Assembly: GCA_003153655.1 (NCBI GenBank)
Contig: PMAK01000010.1
Location: forward strand, 17,052-23,032
DNA length: 5,981 bases
Direction: 5' to 3'
Source: Phycisphaerales bacterium
GTDB lineage: Bacteria; Planctomycetota; Phycisphaerae; Tepidisphaerales; Tepidisphaeraceae
Position numbers and translations under genes: made by a program. Positions 1 to 5,981 of the stretch are shown in pieces (position 1 is the stretch's first letter; every line of letters starts with the position of its first letter). The notes below the pieces were generated by a model that was given only the letters and a program-made list of their open reading frames with translations, was not told the DNA's origin and did no database searches.

Positions 1-3000
1 CTGTTGCCGTGAAGGTTACGGGCTGGCCGTAGGCGGGCGTGGCGTTGCTCGATGTAACAGTTGTAGTGCTGCTCGTTGTGGATTGCGCGACGAGTGCAAT
101 GGTCGCGGCAAGCCCGGTGTTTTGCGCTCCGCTTCCCGGACCCACGGAAAACTCCACCGTCTGCCCGGCAGTCAGGGAAACATTCCCGACAAATGGCACC
201 ACCTGCCCGAGAGAAGTGACGGTCGAGTTTAGAAGAACACTGCCGTCAGCGCTGACCCCCACTTTCGTGCCGACGCCGTGTTGGTCTCCTCGGAAGCTGG
301 AGTTTATAGCGTACAGGCCGCTGGCGGGCGCGGTAAAGACGACGTCGGCATACTGACCGCCAAGGCCGGCGGCGAGAACCAATTCGTCCTCCAGGTAATT
401 AATATTCCCATTGTCAAGGGCAGGCCCGTTATTAAGCGCAACAGTCGGTGAGTAACCAATGTTCACTGCTGGGGAAAGCCAGAATTGCTCGTTTCCCCCG
501 TTCAAGGCACCCGTCGTCGCAGTATTGTACAGAGTGACTGGCGCTGTCGCCGTGGAGGAATAGCCGTACGACCACGGGCTGTTCGGATTTGTCGTCGAAA
601 TCCAGCCGGCTTCGTACGCCGTCGTCGCGTCGTAAATAGACTGCACTGTGCTCGCGGCGAAGGTCAGCATAGCGCTCGAAGAGTTGATCGTCGGCGTTAC
701 CGTCACCGCACTTACCGTCGGCAAATTGTATACCGAGAAAGAACCGGTATGAGTTGGGAATGTAGCCAGCGAATAGCTATTGTTGGAAGGCACAAAACCA
801 TTAACCAGCGTGGCCTCCAGTGTGCCTCCGAGAGTCGCCGATCCGGTTGAAGTCACAAATCCAAAACTACCGGTGGCCGGCGTACCGCCAATCTGACTGA
901 TCAGCACGGCCGTGTTTCCCTCGACCAAGTTACCCCTGACCCTTAACGTGCTGGAAGGGCCGATTGTTAGCGTGCCATTGTTAGTAAAATTCCCATTCGT
1001 CGTGAAATTCGCCCCGTTTTCGAGCGTGAAACTGCTGGAGCTATTAACGGCGTTGGATACGGAAACTGAGAGAGAACCTGTGCCACCGAGCGTGTACGAA
1101 CTCGCGGATATCGCCGCAGCACCGACAGTTAGCCCGTTGGTGATGTTCGTGCCGCCCGTCTGGCTGAACGTGCCTGTACCGGAGCCGCCGACGTATTCCG
1201 TGTTGCCCACGCTGAGACTGCCGTTCGACAGCGAATAGCTTCCGATACCGCCGCTAACCTGTCCGATCCACAGAACCGCAGCCCCAGTGTTGACAGAATT
1301 CGTGCCCCCGGATTGATTGAACTGCCCTTGACCGGCGTATCCGACAGTTTCGGAATTCGCCGCGACTAGTGTGCCGCTCGTTAACGTGTAATTGCCCGTC
1401 GATCCCGAATTGCTTGCGATCCCCAACGCCACGCCCCCGATAAAATTGCTTCCGCCATTCTGCGTAAACGTCCCCGCGCCGCTGTACCCTATTTGCTCGT
1501 AGCCCCCAACCGAAAGCGAGCCGGTGCCGCTGAGGGAGTAAATCCCGATCGAACCGCTATTGTTACCCAAGTAGAGGGAATTGCTGGAACTGATGGTGTT
1601 TGTGCCGCCGCTCTGATTAAATGTTCCGCTTCCGCTGTTGCCGACAAACTCGCTGCCGCCAACGGTTAGGTTACCAGTGCCAGAAAGGCTGTAGAAACCG
1701 CTGTCGCCGGCCGAATAGCCGAGATAGAGACCGGCACAGGTGTTCTGTCCACCCGTTTGGGTGAATGTTCCCGTACCGGTGTCCCCGATGTATTCGTTGC
1801 CACCGACCGCAAGAACGGCGGAACCGCTAAGTGTGAACGCATTGTTCACCTGTAGTATCGTGGCGACGGTGAGCGAGCCCCCGGAAAAAGTAATTGACTC
1901 ACTCGAGATAAGACTGTTTACGGAGTCAGCGTCATTTACCGAATGCATCACCGTGTATGTGCCGGGCAGGTTGATGACGGCATTTTCGGCGGCAGTTGGA
2001 ACGTGACCGAGCGACCAGTTTGAAGCCGTGTCCCAATCGCCACCGGTGGAGGAAATCCAAACATTAGCGATTTGGACTTCAACCGCGCCGATATCGACGG
2101 CGCCGTTGGCGGTGCGTGGAAAACCTCGCTGATCGGTATTGATGCCGGCTGCGATCAAAGTATTCGAGCCATTGTCGATCGCCGGGCTTCCGGTCTGAGG
2201 CAGCAACGTTTGCGTCGGCCCTCCGTTGCTGGCCAAAGACCCGAGGCTGGCATTCAGCGGGCTGGCAATAGTTCCGGTATGGTCACTCGCGACCCATCCG
2301 CTGCTGCCGTCGGTTTTGCCGATGAGGTTATGGCCAAGGGACGTGAACGCACTGAATGCATCGGGACCAACGCTGCCGGCACCGGTAACGGTATTGCCTG
2401 CGACGATGGTGTTGCCCAAGGTGAACTGCGCGGCAACGCCCGCGTTCCAGATGCCGCCGCCATTGTTTCCGGCACTATTGTTTGCCACGGTCACGTTGTA
2501 GAGCGCCGTTGTAATCTCGCCATGAGAGTTACTGAGGATGCCTCCACCCTGCGGCGCGCTGTTGCCCGAGACCGTCACGTTTGTCAGCACCGCCGTTTGA
2601 TCATTGAATAGGCCACCGCCCGAAGTTGCCGACGTGTTGTTTGCGATGGTCACATCGGTCAGGACGAGCTTCGCCCCGCCGGTCTCCGTGTTGTAAATCC
2701 CGCCACCGACATAGGTTGCGAAATTGTTTGCGATGGTGTCGTTGGTCAAAGTCAGAAAGCCGGAATTTTCAATGCCGCCACCCCAGAAGGTGCTGTTTCC
2801 GTTGGCAATTACTACATCGGAAATCGAGGCCGTTACATTTGCAAAGACCTGCAGGACGCTGGTGACATTATTCCCGCTGATCGTGACACCGGCCGATGGT
2901 CCGACGATGGTAGTCGGCTCGGACGTGTTGGTTAAATCGAGTTGGCCGCTGCTGAGTACGATCGTGTGAGCCGTCGCAAAGACCGTGGAGTCAAATGTGA

Positions 3001-3214
3001 TGGTGGTTGGAGAGTTGCTGGAATCGGCCGTGGCGATCGCGTCTCGCAGGCTTACCACCCCGCTGCCTATAGAGTCCGTCGAATCTGCGATAGTGTTGAC
3101 GACAATGCTCGTCAGTAGCAGCCGGGACTCTAGTGGTTCGCAGGCAATACGGAGAAGCCGTGCAGTCTTCCGGCTTTTCACAATTTTTCTGCGTGCGGGT
3201 CTGCGAAAGAACAT
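1..3214 (-). CDS. Large modular secreted/surface protein with planctomycete LESRLLL N-terminus (partial, 3' end outside window)
   Basis: Translating the minus strand from ATG 3214 gives 1071 uninterrupted codons to the window edge; the C-terminus is missing. Residues 1-24 are Arg/Lys-rich, followed by CEPLESRLLL at 25-34, the planctomycete LEPR-XLL-type N-terminal motif. Residues about 90-265 look like a parallel beta-helix: GGG turns at 145, 170, 199, 223 and 252 are followed by I/L-x-N. SPAIDNG (343-349), then TDQRGFPR and DIGAVE ending at 379, is the typical close of a choice-of-anchor-Q domain. Residues 384-470 begin with a WxxxxGGDWDTASNW-like module. About 466-725 holds five 48-51 residue repeats, then a GGTLxATLVNGF module around 796. 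A beta-sandwich-like, possibly carbohydrate-binding module spans about 859-1047 (SPWSYGY near 881, FTAP at 960-963). An Ig-like (Big_3_5 type) domain starts near 1047. There are only two cysteines (25, 493) and few lysines after residue 16. Likely role, by inference: cell-surface or extracellular adhesion or polysaccharide binding; no catalytic site is recognised. The start is supported by GGAAGGG 8 nt upstream. Confidence 0.88.
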   Translation of the reverse strand, partial: MFFRRPARRKIVKSRKTARLLRIACEPLESRLLLTSIVVNTIADSTDSIGSGVVSLRDAIATADSSNSPTTITFDSTVFATAHTIVLSSGQLDLTNTSEPTTIVGPSAGVTISGNNVTSVLQVFANVTASISDVVIANGNSTFWGGGIENSGFLTLTNDTIANNFATYVGGGIYNTETGGAKLVLTDVTIANNTSATSGGGLFNDQTAVLTNVTVSGNSAPQGGGILSNSHGEITTALYNVTVANNSAGNNGGGIWNAGVAAQFTLGNTIVAGNTVTGAGSVGPDAFSAFTSLGHNLIGKTDGSSGWVASDHTGTIASPLNASLGSLASNGGPTQTLLPQTGSPAIDNGSNTLIAAGINTDQRGFPRTANGAVDIGAVEVQIANVWISSTGGDWDTASNWSLGHVPTAAENAVINLPGTYTVMHSVNDADSVNSLISSESITFSGGSLTVATILQVNNAFTLSGSAVLAVGGNEYIGDTGTGTFTQTGGQNTCAGLYLGYSAGDSGFYSLSGTGNLTVGGSEFVGNSGSGTFNQSGGTNTISSSNSLYLGNNSGSIGIYSLSGTGSLSVGGYEQIGYSGAGTFTQNGGSNFIGGVALGIASNSGSTGNYTLTSGTLVAANSETVGYAGQGQFNQSGGTNSVNTGAAVLWIGQVSGGIGSYSLSNGSLSVGNTEYVGGSGTGTFSQTGGTNITNGLTVGAAAISASSYTLGGTGSLSVSVSNAVNSSSSFTLENGANFTTNGNFTNNGTLTIGPSSTLRVRGNLVEGNTAVLISQIGGTPATGSFGFVTSTGSATLGGTLEATLVNGFVPSNNSYSLATFPTHTGSFSVYNLPTVSAVTVTPTINSSSAMLTFAASTVQSIYDATTAYEAGWISTTNPNSPWSYGYSSTATAPVTLYNTATTGALNGGNEQFWLSPAVNIGYSPTVALNNGPALDNGNINYLEDELVLAAGLGGQYADVVFTAPASGLYAINSSFRGDQHGVGTKVGVSADGSVLLNSTVTSLGQVVPFVGNVSLTAGQTVEFSVGPGSGAQNTGLAATIALVAQSTTSSTTTVTSSNATPAYGQPVTFTAT
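1040..1819 (-). repeat. Five-copy 48-51 residue protein repeat inside the surface protein
   Basis: Within residues about 466-725, a conserved Glu followed by a V/I-G pair recurs at residues 474, 522, 573, 622 and 673, giving spacings of 48, 51, 49 and 51. Each unit has the order YSLSGTGxLxVGG, then E-x-(I/V)-G-x-(S/T/A)-G-x-G-x-F, then a Q-(S/T/N)-GG-(T/S/Q)-N close. A sixth, decayed half-copy (YTLGGTGSLSV) follows. The copies are clear in protein but quite diverged in DNA, so this is old duplication kept by selection rather than a fresh expansion. Such glycine/serine-rich beta units are common in autotransporter-like and PEP-CTERM-type passenger regions; here they probably form an elongated beta-solenoid stalk (inference). 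Confidence 0.8.
2450..2787 (-). repeat. Parallel beta-helix GGG-turn repeats inside the surface protein
   Basis: Five GGG-(I/L)-x-(N/S) turns start at residues 145, 170, 199, 223 and 252 (spacing 24-29), separated by T-(I/V)-(A/S)-(G/N)-N-(N/S) coils. This is the pattern of right-handed beta-helix polymorphic outer-membrane-type and choice-of-anchor-Q proteins. No pectate-lyase catalytic residues could be identified, so a structural or binding role is more likely than an enzymatic one. Confidence 0.7.
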
Positions 3215-3222
3215 GGACAATT

Positions 3223-3229
3223 CCCTTCC
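3223..3229 (-). promoter_or_regulatory. Ribosome binding site of the surface-protein gene
   Basis: The minus strand reads GGAAGGG, followed by an 8-nt spacer and ATG at 3214. It is the only strong purine-rich Shine-Dalgarno match near the start of this long frame and so fixes the start codon. It leaves the basic N-terminus and LESRLLL motif intact. Confidence 0.6.
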
Positions 3230-3234
3230 GTAAT

Positions 3235-3249
3235 TGCCGTCAGACGGCA
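3235..3249. repeat. Perfect 7-bp palindrome (TGCCGTC-A-GACGGCA) just upstream of the ribosome binding site
   Basis: TGCCGTC and GACGGCA flank a single central A. As RNA it can form a 6-bp stem with a 3-nt loop ending 5 nt before the GGAAGGG ribosome binding site of the large gene. It could be a dimeric regulator's operator or a small leader hairpin; the sequence alone cannot decide. Confidence 0.45.
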
Positions 3250-3326
3250 GTCCAGCTTTTAAGATGGGCGCATTTTCTGCTCTGATGAATTGTCCCTCCC
3301 TTCACCCTAAAACAAATCGGTGACCC

Positions 3327-3360
3327 GCCGGACCTCCGCCAACTCAAGTCAAAGTCCGGC
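3327..3360 (-). terminator. Hairpin between IS and surface gene, possible weak terminator or leader structure
   Basis: GCCGGAC at 3327-3333 and GTCCGGC at 3354-3360 are perfect 7-bp inverted repeats with a 20-nt loop. In the direction of transcription the stem is followed by GGGTCACCGATTTGTTTTAG, which has only a short interrupted T tract about 10 nt after the stem. It could damp read-through from tnpC into the surface gene, but the large loop and poor T run make it a weak terminator candidate at best. If the promoter proposed at 3395-3423 is real, this hairpin lies in the 5' leader. Confidence 0.25.
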
Positions 3361-3394
3361 TGCAGAAGGACAGCCTAAATTTTAGAGGTGCCGA

Positions 3395-3423
3395 ATTAGA
3401 ACGACCGTGGTCGATATATGCAA
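3395..3423 (-). promoter_or_regulatory. Candidate sigma70-like promoter for the surface-protein gene
   Basis: On the minus strand TTGCAT (3423-3418) is followed by a 17-bp spacer and TCTAAT (3400-3395). The -10 differs from consensus at one position; the -35 keeps only TTG. The spacer contains the palindrome CGACC-GT-GGTCG (3402-3413), a possible operator. The -35 lies 31 bp from the IS tip, so the IS sits just upstream of this promoter. Planctomycete promoters are poorly defined, so this is tentative. Confidence 0.25.
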
Positions 3424-3453
3424 GTTCTTTCTGTATATTTAATAAGAGCAATA

Positions 3454-3472
3454 GTGAGCACTAGTCCTACCC
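3454..3472. repeat. IS66 terminal inverted repeat, tnpC-side end
   Basis: Reading inward on the plus strand: GTGAGCACTAGTCCTACCC. It matches the other end at positions 1-3, 5, 6, 8-10 and 16-19. The repeat contains the tnpC stop codon (3467-3469), so the transposase frame ends only 13 bp from the tip. Confidence 0.6.
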
Positions 3473-5080
3473 TGACGGGCTGCAAATCCGCTGCTTCCAC
3501 CGATCCGGCAGCCATTGCTCAAGTTGTTTGATCGGCGTCGTCGGCAGGTTTGTCAGCAACTGCGTCAAGTAACGCTGCGGATCGATATTTTGTCGACGAC
3601 AGGTGCTGGTCAGACTGGAAAGGAACGCAGCAGTTTGGCCACCGCGCTCGTTCCCGACGAATAAAGAATTTTTACGATTCAGAACGATGCGTTTCATTTC
3701 TCTCTCGCTCACGTTGTTGTCGAGCGGCACGGCACCATCAGCAGTGAAAACGTTCAATTCATTCCATTGATTCAGGGCGTAGCCCACCGCCTCTGCGATC
3801 GGGTGCTTGGGCAACAACTGATCGCGCCAACCGAAGAGTTTGTTTTTCAGCGCTGACAGGATCGGAACCGATTCGCGCTGTCGCAACGCCAGGCGTGCTT
3901 CCACATCCACTTCCTTGCCGCGATCTTCGACGGCATACAGCCGCTTGATTATCCCCGCCGCCTCCGCGGCGATCGCCGGATGCGATTTCTCGGCATCCAC
4001 AAATTTTCGTCGGGTGTGTGCCCAACACCCCGCGCGGGTAATATCGTTGCCCACTACCACGCCATCATAGCCGCCGTAAGCGTCGGCCACGAGCGTTTGC
4101 TTGTATCCCTTTAGGAACGTAGCCGGACCATCGCGGTTCCGGCCCAAGGTAAAATCGAAGATGTTGTAGGGATTGTGTTCATCGCCGATGTAGACCCACA
4201 TACGCGCCTGTTTGGCTTTGCCCGGCCACAGCATCGGCATCACGGTGTCATCGGTGCAGATCACATGGGATTGCAGCACGCGCCGGACCATCAGGTCGTA
4301 CATCGGTCGCAGCAAGTCAGCCACATCACCGCACCAGACGCTCTGGGTTGCACGGCTGATCTCCAATCCGTTCCGCTGGAAAATCGATTCTAATCGGTAC
4401 AGCGGGAGATAATCGGCGTATTTGCTGGTGACGATGTAGGCCAGCAGGCCCGGTCCCGCCATCCCCTTGTCGATGGGCTGAACGGGCTTGTCCGCCAGCG
4501 TGATCTGGGGATTCTCGGCATTTTGTTCGCAATGCGCACACGCGTATTTGATGCGGACGTGCTCGATCCGCTCGAAGTGGCCGGGGATGAACTCGACTTG
4601 CCAACTGGTCTCTTGACCGATCCTTTGGCGCATCTTGCCGCAACACGGGCAGGGCTTCTGGTCTTCCGGCAAATCGTGTTCCTTACGGATGACGAGCAGA
4701 TTCTCCATCGCCGCCAGGTTCCGCCGGCCGCGACGAACCCGCCGCACCGTGCCAACATCAACCGTGCCGCACCTATCGGCGGGCGGAAGATCGGCGGGAT
4801 TTACTGGCCGCGTTTCTAATTCGGTAGCGAACGCCAGAAGCATCTGGGCCACGTCGCCAGGGGTCTGGAGCCGATCGGCCCGCGGGCCGTAATACCACTT
4901 CTTCAGCCGAAGCAGTTCCGTTTCGATGCGCAGGAATTTGACGTGCCAGTCGTCACGCTCGCACGTTCGCTCGTCACGCTGGCGAGCGTTCTCATCACGT
5001 TCGTGGGAAAGATTGAGAATGATTTGCTTCAGCGCTTGCGGGTCATCCGGCAGAGAGGTGATGGCTGATGCATCTTCCAT
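3467..5080 (-). CDS. tnpC: IS66 family transposase TnpC (DDE recombinase)
   Basis: This 537-residue protein catalyses strand transfer of the IS. Residues 20-62 form a charged helical, coiled-coil-like segment (RDE/ERD-rich), as in the N-terminal leucine-zipper-like part of the family. A zinc-finger-like motif CPCC (144-147) pairs with CAHC (181-184). The RNase-H-fold core shows the DDE triad: D277 in ICTDDT (family form DET), D333 in VADAYGGYD, and E459 in DNNVSEREMKR, followed by RKNSLF. GCWAHTRRKF (351-360) is the conserved insertion-proximal motif. The C-terminal IS66 domain (about 484-516, FLSSLTSTCRRQNIDPQRYL) is present, so the protein is full length. It starts at ATG 5080, 38 nt after tnpB, with no clear Shine-Dalgarno sequence. 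The stop codon lies inside the terminal inverted repeat. Confidence 0.96.
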   Translation of the reverse strand: MEDASAITSLPDDPQALKQIILNLSHERDENARQRDERTCERDDWHVKFLRIETELLRLKKWYYGPRADRLQTPGDVAQMLLAFATELETRPVNPADLPPADRCGTVDVGTVRRVRRGRRNLAAMENLLVIRKEHDLPEDQKPCPCCGKMRQRIGQETSWQVEFIPGHFERIEHVRIKYACAHCEQNAENPQITLADKPVQPIDKGMAGPGLLAYIVTSKYADYLPLYRLESIFQRNGLEISRATQSVWCGDVADLLRPMYDLMVRRVLQSHVICTDDTVMPMLWPGKAKQARMWVYIGDEHNPYNIFDFTLGRNRDGPATFLKGYKQTLVADAYGGYDGVVVGNDITRAGCWAHTRRKFVDAEKSHPAIAAEAAGIIKRLYAVEDRGKEVDVEARLALRQRESVPILSALKNKLFGWRDQLLPKHPIAEAVGYALNQWNELNVFTADGAVPLDNNVSEREMKRIVLNRKNSLFVGNERGGQTAAFLSSLTSTCRRQNIDPQRYLTQLLTNLPTTPIKQLEQWLPDRWKQRICSPSG

Positions 5081-5118
5081 GACGACAAGAGAACATACGC
5101 TCTGTGCAGTGAATTGTT

Positions 5119-5505
5119 TCAGGCAGTTTGTTTTTTCCGGGAAAATCTCTTCACTCGCCGAACGCTTCGCAGGTCGATGCCATCCAGCATCATCGCCAGT
5201 TCGCTGGCACGCAGCTCCACGCTCTCGGCATCACCGTCGATTCGCGGCATTTTGAAGACGCCTTCCTCCAACCGCTTGTACCAAAGAACAAATCCGTCTT
5301 TTTCCCAAAGGAGAATTTTGATCCGGTCACCTCCGCGCGAGCGGAACAAAAACAGATGCCCATCCAACGGGTTCTGATTCGTGACATGCTGCGCCAGTTC
5401 CGCCAGGCGGTCAAACCCGCACCGCATGTCTGCCGGCGCCGTCGCCAACCAGATGCGTGTGGAGGTGGAATGATCCAGAGCCGCCAATGAGGGCAGGCCA
5501 ATCAC
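5119..5505 (-). CDS. tnpB: IS66 family accessory protein TnpB (Orf2)
   Basis: This 128-residue protein carries the diagnostic IS66 Orf2 core: IWLATAPADMRCGFDRLAEL, then DGHLFLFRSRGGDRIKILLWEKDGFVLWYKRLEEG split over residues about 48-82, close to the family consensus and slightly longer than the usual 115-120. It is required together with TnpA and TnpC for efficient transposition of IS66-type elements; its biochemical activity is unknown. The start is GTG 5505, overlapping the tnpA stop as GTGA, with AGAGAG at 5512-5517 six bases upstream as a weak ribosome binding site. The overlap points to translational coupling with tnpA. A later start is possible, because the ADMRCGFDRL core begins around residue 25. 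Confidence 0.94.
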   Translation of the reverse strand: MIGLPSLAALDHSTSTRIWLATAPADMRCGFDRLAELAQHVTNQNPLDGHLFLFRSRGGDRIKILLWEKDGFVLWYKRLEEGVFKMPRIDGDAESVELRASELAMMLDGIDLRSVRRVKRFSRKKQTA

Positions 5506-5828
5506 GCGACACTCTCTAAGGTGCGGACCAGCTCAATCAACAGCTCGCGGTCGAACCCGCGCCGTGCCAGCAGGTGACGTTCGCCGCGCAGACGAATCTC
5601 TATCGTCCCGGCGGTCCCCGTTATCGGAGCCGTTACCTCGACGAACGCAGGCTTGGGCAAACCGCTTGGCTTGGCTGGCGAGCGCAATCGCCGTTTCCAG
5701 GCATAGAAGGCGCTGTCCTTGATTCCGCGATCGCGACAATAGGCTGCCACGGTCAGCCCGCTGCGCCGCTGTTCGTCAATGATCTGACGCCATTGATCCG
5801 GTCCCAGGCATTGCGATTTGTTCATCAT
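5502..5828 (-). CDS. tnpA: IS66 family accessory protein TnpA (Orf1, helix-turn-helix)
   Basis: This protein of 108 residues from ATG 5828 has an N-terminal helix-turn-helix like that of IS3/IS66 OrfA proteins: QWRQIIDEQRRSGLTVAAYC, then RDRGIKDSAFYAWKRRL. It probably binds the IS ends. A proline/alanine linker follows, then the short C-terminal block IEIRLRG...RGFDRELLIELVRTLE typical of IS66 Orf1. The frame stays open upstream to a TTG at 5846 (114 residues), and a second ATG sits at 5825. I prefer ATG 5828 or 5825 because the six extra residues are not part of the recognisable domain; no start has a clear Shine-Dalgarno sequence. It lies 41-60 bp inside the IS tip, so its promoter must be in or beyond the terminal repeat. 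Its stop overlaps the tnpB start. Confidence 0.92.
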   Translation of the reverse strand: MMNKSQCLGPDQWRQIIDEQRRSGLTVAAYCRDRGIKDSAFYAWKRRLRSPAKPSGLPKPAFVEVTAPITGTAGTIEIRLRGERHLLARRGFDRELLIELVRTLESVA

Positions 5829-5869
5829 GACGTGGCAGGATGCCAACTCGTCGGCGGAGAAAAAAGATG

Positions 5870-5888
5870 GGGTTCACGTAGCGCACAC
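5870..5888. repeat. IS66 terminal inverted repeat, tnpA-side end
   Basis: Reading inward on the minus strand: GTGTGCGCTACGTGAACCC, with one further C. It is paired with 3454-3472 at 12 of 19 positions. The sequence lies directly upstream of tnpA. The end at 5888 is set by aligning the GTG tips, since no target duplication is available to confirm it. Confidence 0.6.
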
Positions 5889-5892
5889 GAAG

Positions 5893-5945
5893 GTAGGCCC
5901 GCTGTTTTTGAAAGGCCGCACGCGGCCAGGGGGCAGCGGGCCTAC
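5893..5945. repeat. Nested palindrome / REP- or MITE-like hairpin beside the IS
   Basis: GTAGGCCCGCTG (5893-5904) and CAGCGGGCCTAC (5934-5945) are perfect 12-bp inverted repeats. The 29-nt interior carries a second perfect palindrome, GGCCGC-AC-GCGGCC (5914-5927). The whole can fold as a long hairpin with an inner hairpin. There is no T run for a classic terminator on either strand. It starts 4 bp outside the IS end and belongs to the flank, not to the IS repeats, which it does not match. It resembles short dispersed palindromic elements common in planctomycete genomes (from memory, not checked). Nothing else is recognisable in 5889-5981. Confidence 0.6.
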
Positions 5946-5981
5946 GGCATGTCTAGCTCTCTGCGCTCTCGAAAGGTCACC

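Larger units (their letters stand above)
3454..5888 (-). mobile_element. Complete IS66-family insertion sequence, about 2435 bp
   Basis: Three adjacent minus-strand genes, tnpA (HTH protein), tnpB (IS66 Orf2) and tnpC (DDE transposase), are all intact and in canonical order. Terminal inverted repeats match at 12 of 19 positions, including GTG at both tips and ACCC at positions 16-19: inward from 5888 the sequence reads GTGTGCGCTACGTGAACCC, and inward from 3454 it reads GTGAGCACTAGTCCTACCC. The length fits the family (about 2.4-2.7 kb). No 8-bp direct repeat flanks the element: 3446-3453 is gagcaata and 5889-5896 is gaaggtag. Either the junction was rearranged after insertion or an end is misplaced by a few bases. 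With all three genes open it could be active (inference). Confidence 0.85.

Noticed and set aside
2..120. A sortase, PEP-CTERM or type IX sorting signal for the large protein
   Set aside because: The frame is still open at the window edge, so the C-terminus where such a signal would be is not in the sequence.
1040..1819. Regularly spaced repeats as a CRISPR or DNA tandem array
   Set aside because: The period is about 144-153 bp, the copies are not identical in DNA, and the repetition is conserved at the protein level in one frame.
39..3233. Plus-strand open frames of 79-179 codons across the left half (for example 2072-2611 and 912-1238)
   Set aside because: All lie antisense to the continuous 1071-codon minus-strand frame, which has coherent repeats and domain motifs. 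The plus-strand products are Arg- or Val/Pro-rich with no recognisable family.
3550..5490. Open frames on both strands overlapping tnpC and tnpB
   Set aside because: They are shadows of the IS66 genes, whose frames carry the full family motifs. The shadow products have none.
3446..5896. An 8-bp target duplication around the IS
   Set aside because: I compared the bases outside both inferred tips and nearby offsets; only scattered matches of up to about five bases appear.
5893..5945. The 12-bp inverted repeat as the true IS66 terminal repeat
   Set aside because: Both arms lie on the same side of the transposase genes, and no matching sequence occurs near 3440-3480. The GTG...ACCC pair explains both ends better.

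Overview
The window looks like part of a planctomycete (Planctomycetota) chromosome. The main clue is the N-terminal LESRLLL motif of the large gene on the left, a signature of the giant secreted proteins of that phylum. The second clue is that gene's mix of beta-helix, choice-of-anchor-Q-like, stalk-repeat and Ig-like modules. The phylum call is inference from protein style; there is no rRNA or housekeeping gene to confirm it.

Layout. Positions 1-3214 are filled by one minus-strand reading frame of at least 1071 codons with no stop. It starts at 3214 and runs off the left edge. It encodes a modular, very Ser/Thr/Asn/Gly-rich surface or secreted protein. Every plus-strand frame in this stretch is a shadow of it. 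Positions 3215-3453 are its upstream region, with a good ribosome binding site, two hairpin-forming inverted repeats and a possible sigma70-like promoter. Positions 3454-5888 are a structurally complete IS66-family insertion sequence of about 2.4 kb on the minus strand, with tnpA, tnpB and tnpC in that order of transcription. I could place both ends from imperfect terminal inverted repeats, but no 8-bp target duplication is visible. Positions 5889-5981 are flanking DNA holding a compact nested palindrome 4 bp outside the IS.

How the parts relate. The three IS66 proteins work together in transposition: tnpC carries an intact DDE triad, and tnpA and tnpB are the accessory proteins. tnpA and tnpB overlap by four bases, which suggests coupled translation. 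The IS points towards the surface-protein gene and ends 240 bp before its start codon, so IS read-through could reach that gene. I see no undescribed defence or metabolic system. The most interesting items are the mosaic protein with its 48-51 residue repeats, the IS end that carries the tnpC stop codon, and the nested palindrome beside the IS.
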